DNA of 64,000 bases from Motiliproteus sp036964625 (GCA_036964625.1 JBALTG010000005.1:7998-71997), one strand, 5' to 3'. Numbered from the stretch's first letter, positions 7,839-16,878 are shown. Translations and numbers: made by a program. The notes: generated by a model not told the origin, from the letters alone.

Positions 7839-8105
7839 ATGAGTGAAGTTGATGCAAATGGTCTCGTGCCCCTTCAAGCGTCGGTAACCAGTGTTTTCTA
7901 TAGCAAACCTAGTCCTGGAGAGCCTGAATTTGTCAATGAAGGCGGACAGGTTGATGAAGATACCGTGGTCTGCTTGCTTGAGATAATGAAGTGTTTTCGT
8001 TCCACTACTGCTGGTATTAAAGGGACGGTAGAAAAGATTCTTGTGAATAACTCAGACATGGTAAAAAAGGGCGATACGCTAATGCTCATTAGACCGGACA
8101 AATAA
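7839..8105 (+). CDS. Biotin carboxyl carrier protein (stand-alone biotinyl domain)
   Basis: An 88-residue protein consisting almost entirely of a biotinyl/lipoyl-attachment domain. The conserved turn that carries biotin reads EIMKCF with Lys51 as the acceptor; most carriers have AMKM there, so the flanking residues are unusual. The fold continues as GIKGTVEKILVNNSDMVKKGDTLMLI, matching the second half of the domain. It lies between the carboxyltransferase and biotin carboxylase genes and is the expected mobile arm between them. AGGTG precedes the ATG. There is no N-terminal extension as in AccB of acetyl-CoA carboxylase, where the domain is preceded by about 70 residues. Confidence 0.85.
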   Translation: MSEVDANGLVPLQASVTSVFYSKPSPGEPEFVNEGGQVDEDTVVCLLEIMKCFRSTTAGIKGTVEKILVNNSDMVKKGDTLMLIRPDK

Positions 8106-8201
8106 TTAAATAAACCTGGAAGGGTATTTTTTATAGACCGGTGGCTGTGAAGAATGGCCAGCAGTCTAATTAAAACGAACGGTCATGGAGTGGAGGTGTT
8201 T

Positions 8202-9569
8202 ATGAAAAATAGAAAGGTACTTGTTGCCAATCGGGGTGAGATTGCCGTCCGAATTATCAAAACCTGTAAGGAGATGGGGCTAGAGACAGTATTAGTTGTT
8301 TCAGAAGCGGATAAGGAAAGCATGGGTGCGAGACTGGCGGATGAGGTTGTCTGTATTGGTCCTCCACAGGTTAATTTGAGTTATCTTGATATCCAGAAAA
8401 TTATTGATGCTGCTTTAGAGACTGGTGCTGATGCCATTCACCCGGGATATGGATTCCTAGCTGAAAATGCGGCATTGCCTGAAGCCTGCGTCAACAATGG
8501 GATAACCTTTATTGGTCCTCGAGCAGAAACTATGCGGCTATTGGGGGACAAGATAAGCGCGCGAGATCTGGCCAAGCAGAGCAATGTTCCTATGGCTGAA
8601 GGGAGTCAAGGTCTTCGCAGTTTCGATGATGTAGAAGCTGCCGTTCAAAAAGCGGGTTTCCCGGTTATTTTTAAGGCGGCTGCCGGTGGTGGTGGACGTG
8701 GGATGCGTATTGTCACGGAACATAAAGAGTTGAAAGGTGCTTTCGCTTTGGCTTCGAATGAAGCACTACAAGCCTTTGGCGATGAAACGTTATTTGTAGA
8801 GCGCTATATACAGAATGCTCGGCATGTTGAAGTCCAGGTCATCGGAGATAATTTCGGCAAAGTCATCCATCTCGGACAAAGAGACTGTTCTCCACAGAGG
8901 CGTCACCAGAAAGTCATCGAAGAAGGTCGGCCGGTCAATCTTCCTGATGATCTAAGGGATAGAATCCTTGAATCTGCCGTGGCTCTGACTTCCAGTGTTG
9001 GTTATAACAGTGCGGGCACGGTGGAGTTCCTGGTCGATGTAGCGCGTAATGAATTTTACTTTATGGAAGTGAATACTCGTATTCAGGTTGAGCACCCTGT
9101 TACCGAGGAGATAACGGGTGTTGACTTAGTCAAGGAGCAGATTCTGGTTGCCTTTGGAGCCCCTCTCTCACTGAGTCAAGAGGACGTTAAATTCAACGGA
9201 CATGCTATCGAATGTCGAATTACAGCCGAAGATTCAACGGATGATTTTTTTCCATCACCAGGTTGCATCGATGTTTTTGTAACGCCTGAAGGCAATAATG
9301 TCAGGCTAGATACCCACTGTTATCAGGGATACGAGATCAGCCCGTACTATGATTCATTAATCGCCAAGCTGATTACTACGGGTGATACCCGTGAAGAAGC
9401 ATTAGCGAATATGAAAGCTGCGCTGTCAGATTTTAAAATCGAGGGGGTAGAAACAAATATCCCCTTCCTTCAGTTCATTATTGAGCAGCCAGAATTTATT
9501 GAAGGAAATATCCATATTAAGTGGTTAGAAGATACTGTCTTACCAAAATTCTTAGAATCAATTAAATAA
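8202..9569 (+). CDS. Biotin carboxylase subunit
   Basis: A 455-residue ATP-grasp biotin carboxylase that makes carboxybiotin from bicarbonate and ATP. It has the N-terminal LVANRGEIAVRI motif, the glycine-rich KAAAGGGGRGMR loop, HVEVQVIGD, and the active-site EVNTRIQVEHPVTE block; the C-terminal domain has ECRITAED. Length fits stand-alone AccC-type subunits. ATG 8202 has GGAGG at 8193 and is preferred to ATG 8154, which would add 16 residues without a good site. It is 97 bp behind the carrier gene in one apparent operon. The AT-rich base use of this and the two preceding genes differs from the genes on both sides. Confidence 0.92.
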   Translation: MKNRKVLVANRGEIAVRIIKTCKEMGLETVLVVSEADKESMGARLADEVVCIGPPQVNLSYLDIQKIIDAALETGADAIHPGYGFLAENAALPEACVNNGITFIGPRAETMRLLGDKISARDLAKQSNVPMAEGSQGLRSFDDVEAAVQKAGFPVIFKAAAGGGGRGMRIVTEHKELKGAFALASNEALQAFGDETLFVERYIQNARHVEVQVIGDNFGKVIHLGQRDCSPQRRHQKVIEEGRPVNLPDDLRDRILESAVALTSSVGYNSAGTVEFLVDVARNEFYFMEVNTRIQVEHPVTEEITGVDLVKEQILVAFGAPLSLSQEDVKFNGHAIECRITAEDSTDDFFPSPGCIDVFVTPEGNNVRLDTHCYQGYEISPYYDSLIAKLITTGDTREEALANMKAALSDFKIEGVETNIPFLQFIIEQPEFIEGNIHIKWLEDTVLPKFLESIK

Positions 9570-10017
9570 CAGAATTAGGCGAGACAAGAATATTCATTAA
9601 TAACTTAATGGCTTTCTTGAACATTTCTCCCTGGTCAGGGGGGCAAGATTGAAGGCCTCGACCGTTCTGCATTGTGCGATTGCAATCGGAAAAGGTCTTG
9701 AGTTGTCTGGTAGTGATTATCAAAAATGGGTCGGCAGAATGATAGGGTTCGTCAGTAGTATCTGTGGGCGCCCTCCGGCTCGAGGAGTCGTCAGGGGCTC
9801 GGTGTAAGGTCAGTGTTGGTATCGGTATATCGCCGAGCATGTCACCCCTGAGCCGCTTGAGGTGAGTAACGCTAGCCTGAAAGCGGAAAACGAGGAACTG
9901 ATGCTGCAGCTGGCCCAGTTGCAAGCTCAATCAACTCACTAATAAGACCCACCATCGCCCTGAGCTGCAGTGGATTGCAGTAGCGCGTTGGGTTAAAAAA
10001 ATGATAGGAGATCGGTG
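9570..10017. other. Intergenic region with a coiled-coil-like coding remnant
   Basis: About 450 bp without an intact gene. A frame from 9808 to the TAA at 9940-9942 has no start codon and reads WYRYIAEH, then LKAENEELMLQLAQLQAQ, a short leucine-rich coiled coil. Such tails occur in some transposases and regulators, so this may be the end of a decayed gene. No terminator is visible. AGGAG at 10006-10010 serves the next gene. Confidence 0.4.
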
Positions 10018-12021
10018 ATGTCAGTCAAAGAAGGTCAGCTGTTGTGGACGCCTAGCGCGGAGTTTGCCAACAATTCGAATGTCAGCCAATATATCGATTG
10101 GCTGCGCTCAAAAGAGATCGTCGATTGTGCCGATTACCAGGAACTGTGGCGCTGGTCGGTTGATCATGTCGAGGCGTTCTGGGGTTCGCTGTGGGACTAT
10201 TTTGAGATTCAATCGGATACGCCTTACGACCAGGTCGTGACCAGTCTCGAGATGAAGCCTGGCAATGAGTGGTTTACCGGCTCGCGGATCAACTTTGCCG
10301 AGCATGTGATGCGTCACCTGAAGGCGGGCAAGCCAGCGCTGCATCATCTGTCTGAGATTCAGCAGCTGGAAACGGTTGCGGGAGATGAGTTGGCCGCCAA
10401 TATCCGCAAGGTGGCGACCGCCATGCGCAAACTGGGGGTTGAACCGGGCGACAGTGTTTGCTGTTTGATGCCCAATATTCCCGAGACGGTGGTAGCGATG
10501 TTAGCGGCGATCAGTATCGGTGCGGTCTGGTCCAATGCTGCGCCGGAATTTGGTAACCAGACCATCCTGGATCGCTTCACTCAGATCAAACCCAAGCTGT
10601 TATTCGTTGCCGATGGCTACCCCTTTGGCGGCAAGACGTTCAAGCGCTCCGAAGAGATCAAGGCGATCGTCGCAGCGCTCGATGACTGTCTGGAGCAGGT
10701 GGTTTATCTGCCGTATCTGGAGCCTGAAAACCAAGCAGCGCCGGTGCCGTCGATACTGTGGCAGTCGCTGCTGGAGGGTGAAGACCCCGGCGCCGATAAC
10801 TTCAAGTTTGAGCGCGTCGCGCACGATCATCCGCTGTGGGTGCTGTTCTCATCAGGAACCACCGGCTTGCCCAAGGCGATCGTCCACAGCCATGTGGGCG
10901 CGTTGATGGAACTGACCAAATGCATGTCGTTCCATATGGATCTTAAGCCCGACAGTGTCGGCTTTTTCTACACCACCACCGGTTGGATGATGTTTAACGC
11001 GGTGATCGGCATGATGCTGACCGGTTCGGCGGTGGTATTGTATGACGGTAATCCGGCTTATCCGCAACCGGACCTGTTGTGGAAGATGGCGGCCGATAGC
11101 GGCACCACCCTGTTCGGAGCCAGCCCGACCTATGTCCAGGGGATGCAAAAGCTGGGGGTTGAACCGGGTAAACTCTACGACATGAGCAAACTGACCACCA
11201 TCCTGGTCGGCGGAGCGCCCTCAACCCCGGAAACCTTCGAGTGGTTCTATCAATCGGTGAATCCCGATCTGTGGGTGACCTCGCAAAGTGGCGGCACCGA
11301 GATCGTCAGTGGCTTTGTTGGCGCGACGCCGACCCAGCCGGTTCATGCGGGCGAGATTCAGACCCGGATGTTGGGGATGGATATCGAGTCCTGGTCAGAC
11401 GAGGGCAAGCCGCTGATCGGTGAAGTGGGGGAGCTGGTCTGTAAGACGCCATTCCCGTCGATGCCGATCTACTTCTTGAACGATACTCAGGGAGAGCGCT
11501 ATCACAGCGCCTATTTTGATGATTTCCCCGGCGTCTGGCGTCATGGCGATTTTATCAAGATCAATGAGCGTGGCGGTTGCTATATCTATGGCCGTTCGGA
11601 TTCGACCTTGAATCGCTATGGGGTGCGTATCGGCACCGCCGAGATCTACCGGACCGTCGATCTGATCCCTGAGATCGCCGACTCGCTGGTGGTCTGCATC
11701 GAACTGCCCAACGGCAACTTCTTTATGCCGATGTTTGTGCAGATGGCTGCAGGACATGAACTCACAGAAGAGCTTGTCGCTAAGATTAACTCTGAACTTC
11801 GAACCAACGGTTCACCACGTCATGTGCCCGATAAAATCCAGGTGGTGCCACAGGTGCCTTATACCCTGACGGGTAAGAAGATGGAGGTACCGGTACGCAA
11901 GTTGCTGATGGGTTGGCCGCTGGAGAAGGCGGGCAGCCGGGATATCATGAAAGATCCGCAGGCGATCGATTTCTTCCTCGACTATGTCGCGACCACCACC
12001 GATTACAGTCTCGATTCGTAA
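10018..12021 (+). CDS. Acetoacetyl-CoA synthetase (acetoacetate-CoA ligase)
   Basis: A 667-residue ANL-family ligase with the typical acetoacetyl-CoA synthetase layout. The N-terminal domain carries the FAEHVMRH-type region, the P-loop is LFSSGTTGLPKAIVHSH, then YTTTGWMMFN, a SQSGGTEI block, GDFIKINERGGCYIYGRSDSTLNRYGVRIG, and the C-terminal catalytic-lysine segment TGKKMEVPVRKLL. It converts acetoacetate, ATP and CoA to acetoacetyl-CoA in the cytoplasm. It lies between the biotin carboxylase gene and a thiolase. This is the pair needed to turn a carboxylated methyl ketone into acetyl-CoA. Start 10018 has AGGAG 7 bases upstream. GC content is visibly higher than in the carboxylase genes. Confidence 0.93.
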   Translation: MSVKEGQLLWTPSAEFANNSNVSQYIDWLRSKEIVDCADYQELWRWSVDHVEAFWGSLWDYFEIQSDTPYDQVVTSLEMKPGNEWFTGSRINFAEHVMRHLKAGKPALHHLSEIQQLETVAGDELAANIRKVATAMRKLGVEPGDSVCCLMPNIPETVVAMLAAISIGAVWSNAAPEFGNQTILDRFTQIKPKLLFVADGYPFGGKTFKRSEEIKAIVAALDDCLEQVVYLPYLEPENQAAPVPSILWQSLLEGEDPGADNFKFERVAHDHPLWVLFSSGTTGLPKAIVHSHVGALMELTKCMSFHMDLKPDSVGFFYTTTGWMMFNAVIGMMLTGSAVVLYDGNPAYPQPDLLWKMAADSGTTLFGASPTYVQGMQKLGVEPGKLYDMSKLTTILVGGAPSTPETFEWFYQSVNPDLWVTSQSGGTEIVSGFVGATPTQPVHAGEIQTRMLGMDIESWSDEGKPLIGEVGELVCKTPFPSMPIYFLNDTQGERYHSAYFDDFPGVWRHGDFIKINERGGCYIYGRSDSTLNRYGVRIGTAEIYRTVDLIPEIADSLVVCIELPNGNFFMPMFVQMAAGHELTEELVAKINSELRTNGSPRHVPDKIQVVPQVPYTLTGKKMEVPVRKLLMGWPLEKAGSRDIMKDPQAIDFFLDYVATTTDYSLDS

Positions 12022-12110
12022 TAAGCAAAGTTAATTAGATGACCGCCCTGTCGTGTCGTTTTTACTAGGCAGCGGGGCGGCTTGCTACACCCGAATACAA
12101 GGATATACCG

Positions 12111-13295
12111 ATGAGAGAAGCCGTTATTGTTGCCACCGCCCGTACCCCGATTGGTAAAGCCTTTCGTGGGGCACTGAATAATATTAAGTCGCCGACGATG
12201 ATGGGGCATGCGATTCGCCATGCGGTTGAGCGATCCGGCATCGAAGGTGCTGAAGTGGAAGATGTGGTGATCGGTACGGCCTTGGGTGGTGGTACTGCCG
12301 GTGCCAATATTGGCCGCAACGCCGCTCTGGCAGCAGGGCTTCCCTTTAGCGCCTGTGGCCAAACCATTAATCGTCAATGCTCATCCGGGCTGATGGCGAT
12401 CGCCACCGCAGCCAAGCAGATCATGGTGGATGGGATGCCGGTCTGTGTTGCCGGCGGCCAGGACAATATCACCGGTGTTCAGTCGCAATATATGGAGTGG
12501 GTTGGCAAGACCATCGATAAAGATCTGATCAAGCAGGCGGAGCATATCTACATGCCGATGCTGTCAACGGCCGAGTTTGTGGCCAACAAATATGGCATCA
12601 GCCGTGAGGTGCAGGACGACTATGCGTTGCGCTCACAGCAGCTGGTCGCCAAGGCACAAGCCGAAGGCAAGTTTGACGATGAGATCGTGGCTATCGATGC
12701 GGTCAAAGCCAACGTCAATAAAGAGACCAAAGATGTCTCTTATGAAGCGGTCACCCTGAGTCAGGATGAGTGTAACCGCGCCTCGACCACGCTGGAGAGC
12801 CTGCAGAGTCTGACTCCAGTGATCGACGGTGGCTGTATCACCGCCGGTAATGCCAGCCAGCTATCCGATGGTGCATCGGCCTGTGTGTTGATGGATCGCC
12901 AATTGGCCGAGCAGCGTGGTATCCAGCCGTTGGGTATCTATCGGGGGATGGCGGTTGCCGGTAACGAGCCTGAAGAGATGGGGATCGGCCCGATCTACGC
13001 GATCCCCAAACTGTTAAAGCAGCATGGCTTGAGCATCAACGATGTTGACTTGTGGGAACTCAACGAAGCCTTTGCCGTGCAGGCCCTGTTTTGCCGCGAT
13101 CACCTGGGTATCGACCCGGACAAGTACAACGTTAACGGTGGTGCGATCGCTATCGGCCACCCCTATGGCATGTCAGGAGCCCGGATGGTCGGCCATGCGT
13201 TGATCGAAGGTAAGCGCCGTGGAGCCAAATACGTTGTCGTGACGATGTGTGTCGGCGGCGGAATGGGCGCTGCAGGACTGTTTGAAGTCGCCTGA
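12111..13295 (+). CDS. Acetyl-CoA acetyltransferase-type thiolase
   Basis: A 394-residue type II thiolase. Catalytic residues are Cys90 in NRQCSSG, His350 in GGAIAIGHPYGMSGAR and Cys380 in CVGGGMGAAG; GGxENx-type and NEAFAVQ motifs are also present. It should cleave acetoacetyl-CoA with CoA to two acetyl-CoA, or a longer beta-ketoacyl-CoA to a shortened one. It lies 89 bp after the acetoacetyl-CoA synthetase in the same direction and completes the inferred ketone route. Composition resembles the synthetase rather than the AT-rich carboxylase genes. Confidence 0.93.
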   Translation: MREAVIVATARTPIGKAFRGALNNIKSPTMMGHAIRHAVERSGIEGAEVEDVVIGTALGGGTAGANIGRNAALAAGLPFSACGQTINRQCSSGLMAIATAAKQIMVDGMPVCVAGGQDNITGVQSQYMEWVGKTIDKDLIKQAEHIYMPMLSTAEFVANKYGISREVQDDYALRSQQLVAKAQAEGKFDDEIVAIDAVKANVNKETKDVSYEAVTLSQDECNRASTTLESLQSLTPVIDGGCITAGNASQLSDGASACVLMDRQLAEQRGIQPLGIYRGMAVAGNEPEEMGIGPIYAIPKLLKQHGLSINDVDLWELNEAFAVQALFCRDHLGIDPDKYNVNGGAIAIGHPYGMSGARMVGHALIEGKRRGAKYVVVTMCVGGGMGAAGLFEVA

Positions 13296-13302
13296 TCTCT
13301 GC

Positions 13303-13569
13303 TGGCGGTACGGGTATTGGCCGTGCTTCTGAACTGTTCGCCAAAGAGGGTCTAAGCTGGTTATCACCGGGCGTCGCATCGCTCCTTTGCCGGAGGTGGT
13401 TGGTGTGATCAAGGCATAGGGTGGACTTTAGTGATCACGCAGAATGTCTCTGAATAAGCAGGCTGGGATCGGGTTATTGATCAGACTCTGGCGCAATTTT
13501 GTCAACTTGATGTGTTGGTCAATAACACCGGGATCGGCATACAGGCTAATAAAGTTGCACGTATACGAT
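13303..13569 (+). pseudogene. SDR gene relic with several frameshifts
   Basis: Pieces of a short-chain dehydrogenase follow the thiolase in three frames. ISAGGTGIGRASELFAKEG is the cofactor loop, then KLVITGRR in another frame, then DRVIDQTLAQF and LDVLVNNTGIG, the NNAG region, in a third. In-frame stops and missing sequence between pieces show it is non-functional. The C-terminal catalytic half is absent. It suggests that this locus once held a further dehydrogenase. Confidence 0.8.
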
Positions 13570-13675
13570 GACCCCGTCTGAGTGCCATATATCCCGTTTG
13601 AGCTATTCGCAGGTTCCTAATGACAGGGGGGTTCTGGAGCCATTATTGAAACAGCATGGTTGGATCTGGAGACTC

Positions 13676-13951
13676 ATGATTAAATTTGTATTGCTGAGTT
13701 TGAAGGTGGGGTTGGTGGTTTTGTATGGCCTTGCGTTGGTGCTATGGCTAAATCAGGGCTGGATCGGACTGCCGTTCTGGATCTGCTGGCTTGCTGGCGG
13801 ATTGCTGCTGGCACATGCAGGCGAGTACCTAGGGTTACGACGTTGCTTGCAGGGTTTGACCCCCATGCCTGACTATCTGTTGTTGCAGATGTTGTTGTTT
13901 GGGATATTGTACTGGCAACCGTTACTACGCCGCTCTGCCGTGCAGGGTTGA
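13676..13951 (+). CDS. Small integral membrane protein
   Basis: A 91-residue protein from ATG 13676 with two or three hydrophobic segments (KFVLLSLKVGLVVLYGLALV, the region around WICWLAGGLLLAHAGEYLG, and LLLQMLLFGILYW). The pattern, including the HAGEYLG stretch and the C-terminal LLFGILYW, is reminiscent of the DUF1145/YhhL-type small membrane proteins, but I cannot confirm that. An upstream in-frame ATG at 13568 overlaps the SDR relic and would add a hydrophilic leader. Its function is unknown. Confidence 0.55.
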   Translation: MIKFVLLSLKVGLVVLYGLALVLWLNQGWIGLPFWICWLAGGLLLAHAGEYLGLRRCLQGLTPMPDYLLLQMLLFGILYWQPLLRRSAVQG

Positions 13952-14017
13952 TTGGAGGCCGTGTAGCGATACTTGCCTATCGGGTAGGGAGCCAGCAAGG
14001 AAGTATTCGCAGGATCC

Positions 14018-16717
14018 TTAGGGCAGCAATCGTAACTCTCGGGCTCGGACGATCGCTGGGGTTCGTTGTTTAACCCCCAATTTGGTGTATATATTGCCCA
14101 GATGCCACTTTATTGTCGCTTCAGAAACATAGAGCTCATTAGCGATCTCGCGGTTGGCCTTGCCCAGTGATACCAGGGTTAATATCTGTTGTTCGCGACC
14201 GGTTAATGGTTCGATCAGCGGGTTGGCCTGCTGTGGATTGCGTTGCTTCGGAATCGGTTTGTTTGGCAGGTTCTGCGTAGGGATCATGCGGAGCTGTTCG
14301 TCGCTACAACCCGCCAGCAGTGTGCGGGCGTATTGGCTGGTCGGTGTTGACTCCGCATCGATCAGTTTGAGTAGTTGAATCAGCTGCTCTCCTTCGTCGA
14401 GGAAGCTGCGGACAAAACCTGCCGGAACGAACTGCTGCAGTAACAGCCGTAACGATTCTAGCGCCTGAGCCAGGTTATCGCAGCGATGTTCGGTCAGGCA
14501 GTGTAACAGCTGCAGTTTTAGCGATCGATTAAGGCGTTGATGGCTATCGGCTTGCTCGATCTCTCGCTGGAGCTGAGGCAGCAGTCCCTCGGTCTGATTC
14601 TGGTGGATGGCTAGGCGGTAGCTGCTCAGGCCGTTGTGTTCCATCTCCGAGGGCGGCAGCAGTATTGGCCAGTCTTTATCGGCCAGCCCTTCATCGAGTA
14701 TCGATTGGCGGATCTGTTCTGCCTGCAGATATTGACCGCTTAAGGTGGCTAAGCGGACTTGCTCCCAACGCGCGATGGCGATTAATCGGGGCCAGTTCTC
14801 GGCGTAGCCGCTGCGCTCGAGCTCTTCCAACAGCGTTGTTGCCTGAGCCAGATCCCCTTTGAGATAGTAGCAGCGTGACAGGGTGGTAAACGCCATCGCC
14901 TCCCAATCGAGCGCACCGTACTGGCGAATAATGGGAAGATTGTTTTCCAGTAAGCCGATCGTGTCATCGATCGCATTTTTTTCATAGAGTATCAGGGCGC
15001 GAACAGGGGCAATGGCTGCCAGTGGAACATTGCGGCTGCTGGGGTCAGCACCGCGATCTATTTTGGATATGTCGAGAGCGTGGAGTGTAAGGTCTAATTG
15101 CCCCTGGATGAGATGGGTTAAGCCTAGCATGCAGTCGTAATAGATTTCGCTGAACAGATTGTTACTTTGCTGTCGGTCTCGATACCTCCCTTTGAGCCAG
15201 CGACTGCATTGCAGGGTTTCACCGCGAACCAGCAGGCAGAGGGCATGAATATTGACGATAGACAGGCGGTTGAAACAGTTGCTCTGCTCGATCGTTTGGA
15301 CGAGTTGCGGATCCAGATTGCAGAGCTGTTGCAGGTCGTCTTGAAGCAGCAGATAAGCTGCCTTTACAACCGCCAGCGAATGGCCTAGCGGAAGATTCAG
15401 ATGGGCACTTTCTGGCACGCTTTCGAGCGACTCGATGATATCCAGGGCGTTGTCATGTTCGCGACAGAAGATGGCAGCCCAACCTGCCGACAGCAGTATG
15501 TTCGGGAATTGGCCATGATCGATGTCCCGCAGCCGTTGGATCCAGCGGTTGATGGTGCCGAGACGGCCATCGAACAGTAGCGCCTGAATATTGTTTTCCA
15601 TGATTTTGCCGGCCAGCTGCGGGTCCCCCGCTTCGAAGGCATAGTCGATGGCAGCCTCAGGCCTATCAGCTTCCAGCCATCGCGCGGCCTGCCGACACAG
15701 GGTTTCATATTCACCCGGTCGAATCTTCTTCAGCTCCTGGCGGAGCAGATCGGCGAACAATTTATGGTGGACGAACCAGTGCCGATCCGGGTCGATCGGT
15801 TGTATAAACATGCCTTTGACAGAAATCTCGTCGAGCATCTGCTGGCCGTTGTTTTGACCGGTCAGGGCATTACACAGCGACGCGCTGAGGAGGCGCAGGC
15901 AGCTGGTTTGCAGTAGAAAATTTGCGGTTTCGGTGGTCAGGGTCCTGAGTACGTTTTCTATCACGTAGTTGGAAACTAGCGGCGATCTCTGCAGAGTGCT
16001 GGCCAGTGACTCAGATGATACCTGGGCATTGCCGAAGGCCATTGCGCCCAGTTGCATAGCGGCGGGCCAGCCCTCAGTTGCCTGGTAAAGGATTTCCCTT
16101 GTCGTTGAGGTCAGCTCCGTCAGCCAGCGCCGGTCAATGAACGTGTCGGCCTCGCTTTTCTGAAAACGTAATCGGTTGGGATCGAAAATAATGGCTTCGC
16201 CCGATACCAACATACGGCTGATGGATAGTTCAGGGGGATTGCGGGTTCCGATAACCACATGCTTGTCGGGTGGTAGCTGGCTGATGCCACGATTCAACAT
16301 CCCGATCAGCCCCGGCTCATAGATCGTTTCAAAATCATCCAGAAATATATAGGTAGGCTTGGGGATCTGCTCGATCATCTCCACTAGCCAGCCGAGGTGA
16401 GCGCTGCTGTTTTCAAAGGACGGTTCGACGCTACCGCTGATCTCGCTGAAGGCTCGTGCTAAACAGTGAAAGTAGCGAACGATATCGTTGTCAGCGTCGT
16501 CCAGCGTGACCCAGACCAGGGCGCAGTCAGTCTGCTGCAACTGTTGATAATACTGCAACATTGCAGTGGTTTTTCCGTATCCGGCGGGGGCCTGAAATAC
16601 CACTAGCTTGCAGTTTGCCCTGTTGCCTGACAGCTGTTCCAAAATTTCGCGACGCGGTACCGTATCGGATGTCAGCTGTGGCGGAATAAATTTGTTGGAG
16701 GAGATCGGTAGCTGCAT
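14018..16717 (-). CDS. LuxR/MalT-type ATP-dependent transcriptional regulator
   Basis: An 899-residue regulator of the MalT/AlkS type. Residues 43-51 (APAGYGKTT) are the Walker A motif and YIFLDDFE near 123-130 the Walker B of a STAND NTPase. A long helical, TPR-like sensor region follows, and the last 60 residues are a LuxR helix-turn-helix (LTGREQQILTLVSLGKANRE ... GNIYTKLGV). Members act as ATP- and inducer-dependent activators; AlkS of Pseudomonas responds to alkanes. The gene converges on the thiolase cluster and is divergent from the DUF1254 gene, so it could control either side. Regulation of the carboxylase block is inference. Confidence 0.92.
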   Translation of the reverse strand: MQLPISSNKFIPPQLTSDTVPRREILEQLSGNRANCKLVVFQAPAGYGKTTAMLQYYQQLQQTDCALVWVTLDDADNDIVRYFHCLARAFSEISGSVEPSFENSSAHLGWLVEMIEQIPKPTYIFLDDFETIYEPGLIGMLNRGISQLPPDKHVVIGTRNPPELSISRMLVSGEAIIFDPNRLRFQKSEADTFIDRRWLTELTSTTREILYQATEGWPAAMQLGAMAFGNAQVSSESLASTLQRSPLVSNYVIENVLRTLTTETANFLLQTSCLRLLSASLCNALTGQNNGQQMLDEISVKGMFIQPIDPDRHWFVHHKLFADLLRQELKKIRPGEYETLCRQAARWLEADRPEAAIDYAFEAGDPQLAGKIMENNIQALLFDGRLGTINRWIQRLRDIDHGQFPNILLSAGWAAIFCREHDNALDIIESLESVPESAHLNLPLGHSLAVVKAAYLLLQDDLQQLCNLDPQLVQTIEQSNCFNRLSIVNIHALCLLVRGETLQCSRWLKGRYRDRQQSNNLFSEIYYDCMLGLTHLIQGQLDLTLHALDISKIDRGADPSSRNVPLAAIAPVRALILYEKNAIDDTIGLLENNLPIIRQYGALDWEAMAFTTLSRCYYLKGDLAQATTLLEELERSGYAENWPRLIAIARWEQVRLATLSGQYLQAEQIRQSILDEGLADKDWPILLPPSEMEHNGLSSYRLAIHQNQTEGLLPQLQREIEQADSHQRLNRSLKLQLLHCLTEHRCDNLAQALESLRLLLQQFVPAGFVRSFLDEGEQLIQLLKLIDAESTPTSQYARTLLAGCSDEQLRMIPTQNLPNKPIPKQRNPQQANPLIEPLTGREQQILTLVSLGKANREIANELYVSEATIKWHLGNIYTKLGVKQRTPAIVRARELRLLP

Positions 16718-16878
16718 GGAGCGTTATTCACTTGATTATTGTTAGACAGCCGGCGTCTGGATTCCTTCGGGTGAGAGGGCGCGGGCTAGGTTTATCCCTC
16801 ATCATACCTTCAGATGACTCGCGGCCAAAGGGGAGAGGGCTATCCATCTGTTTTTTCAAAGACAGCTACAGTTGGCAG

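Noticed and set aside
6329..9569. Assignment as acetyl-CoA, propionyl-CoA or methylcrotonyl-CoA carboxylase
   Set aside because: Those enzymes use crotonase-fold carboxyltransferases (AccA/AccD or PccB types). The carboxyltransferase here is of the HMGL/TIM-barrel type, so an acyl-CoA acceptor is unlikely.
6329..13295. Classical biotin-independent acetone carboxylase (AcxABC)
   Set aside because: No hydantoinase-like AcxA/AcxB subunits or AcxC small subunit are encoded; instead all three biotin-enzyme parts are present.
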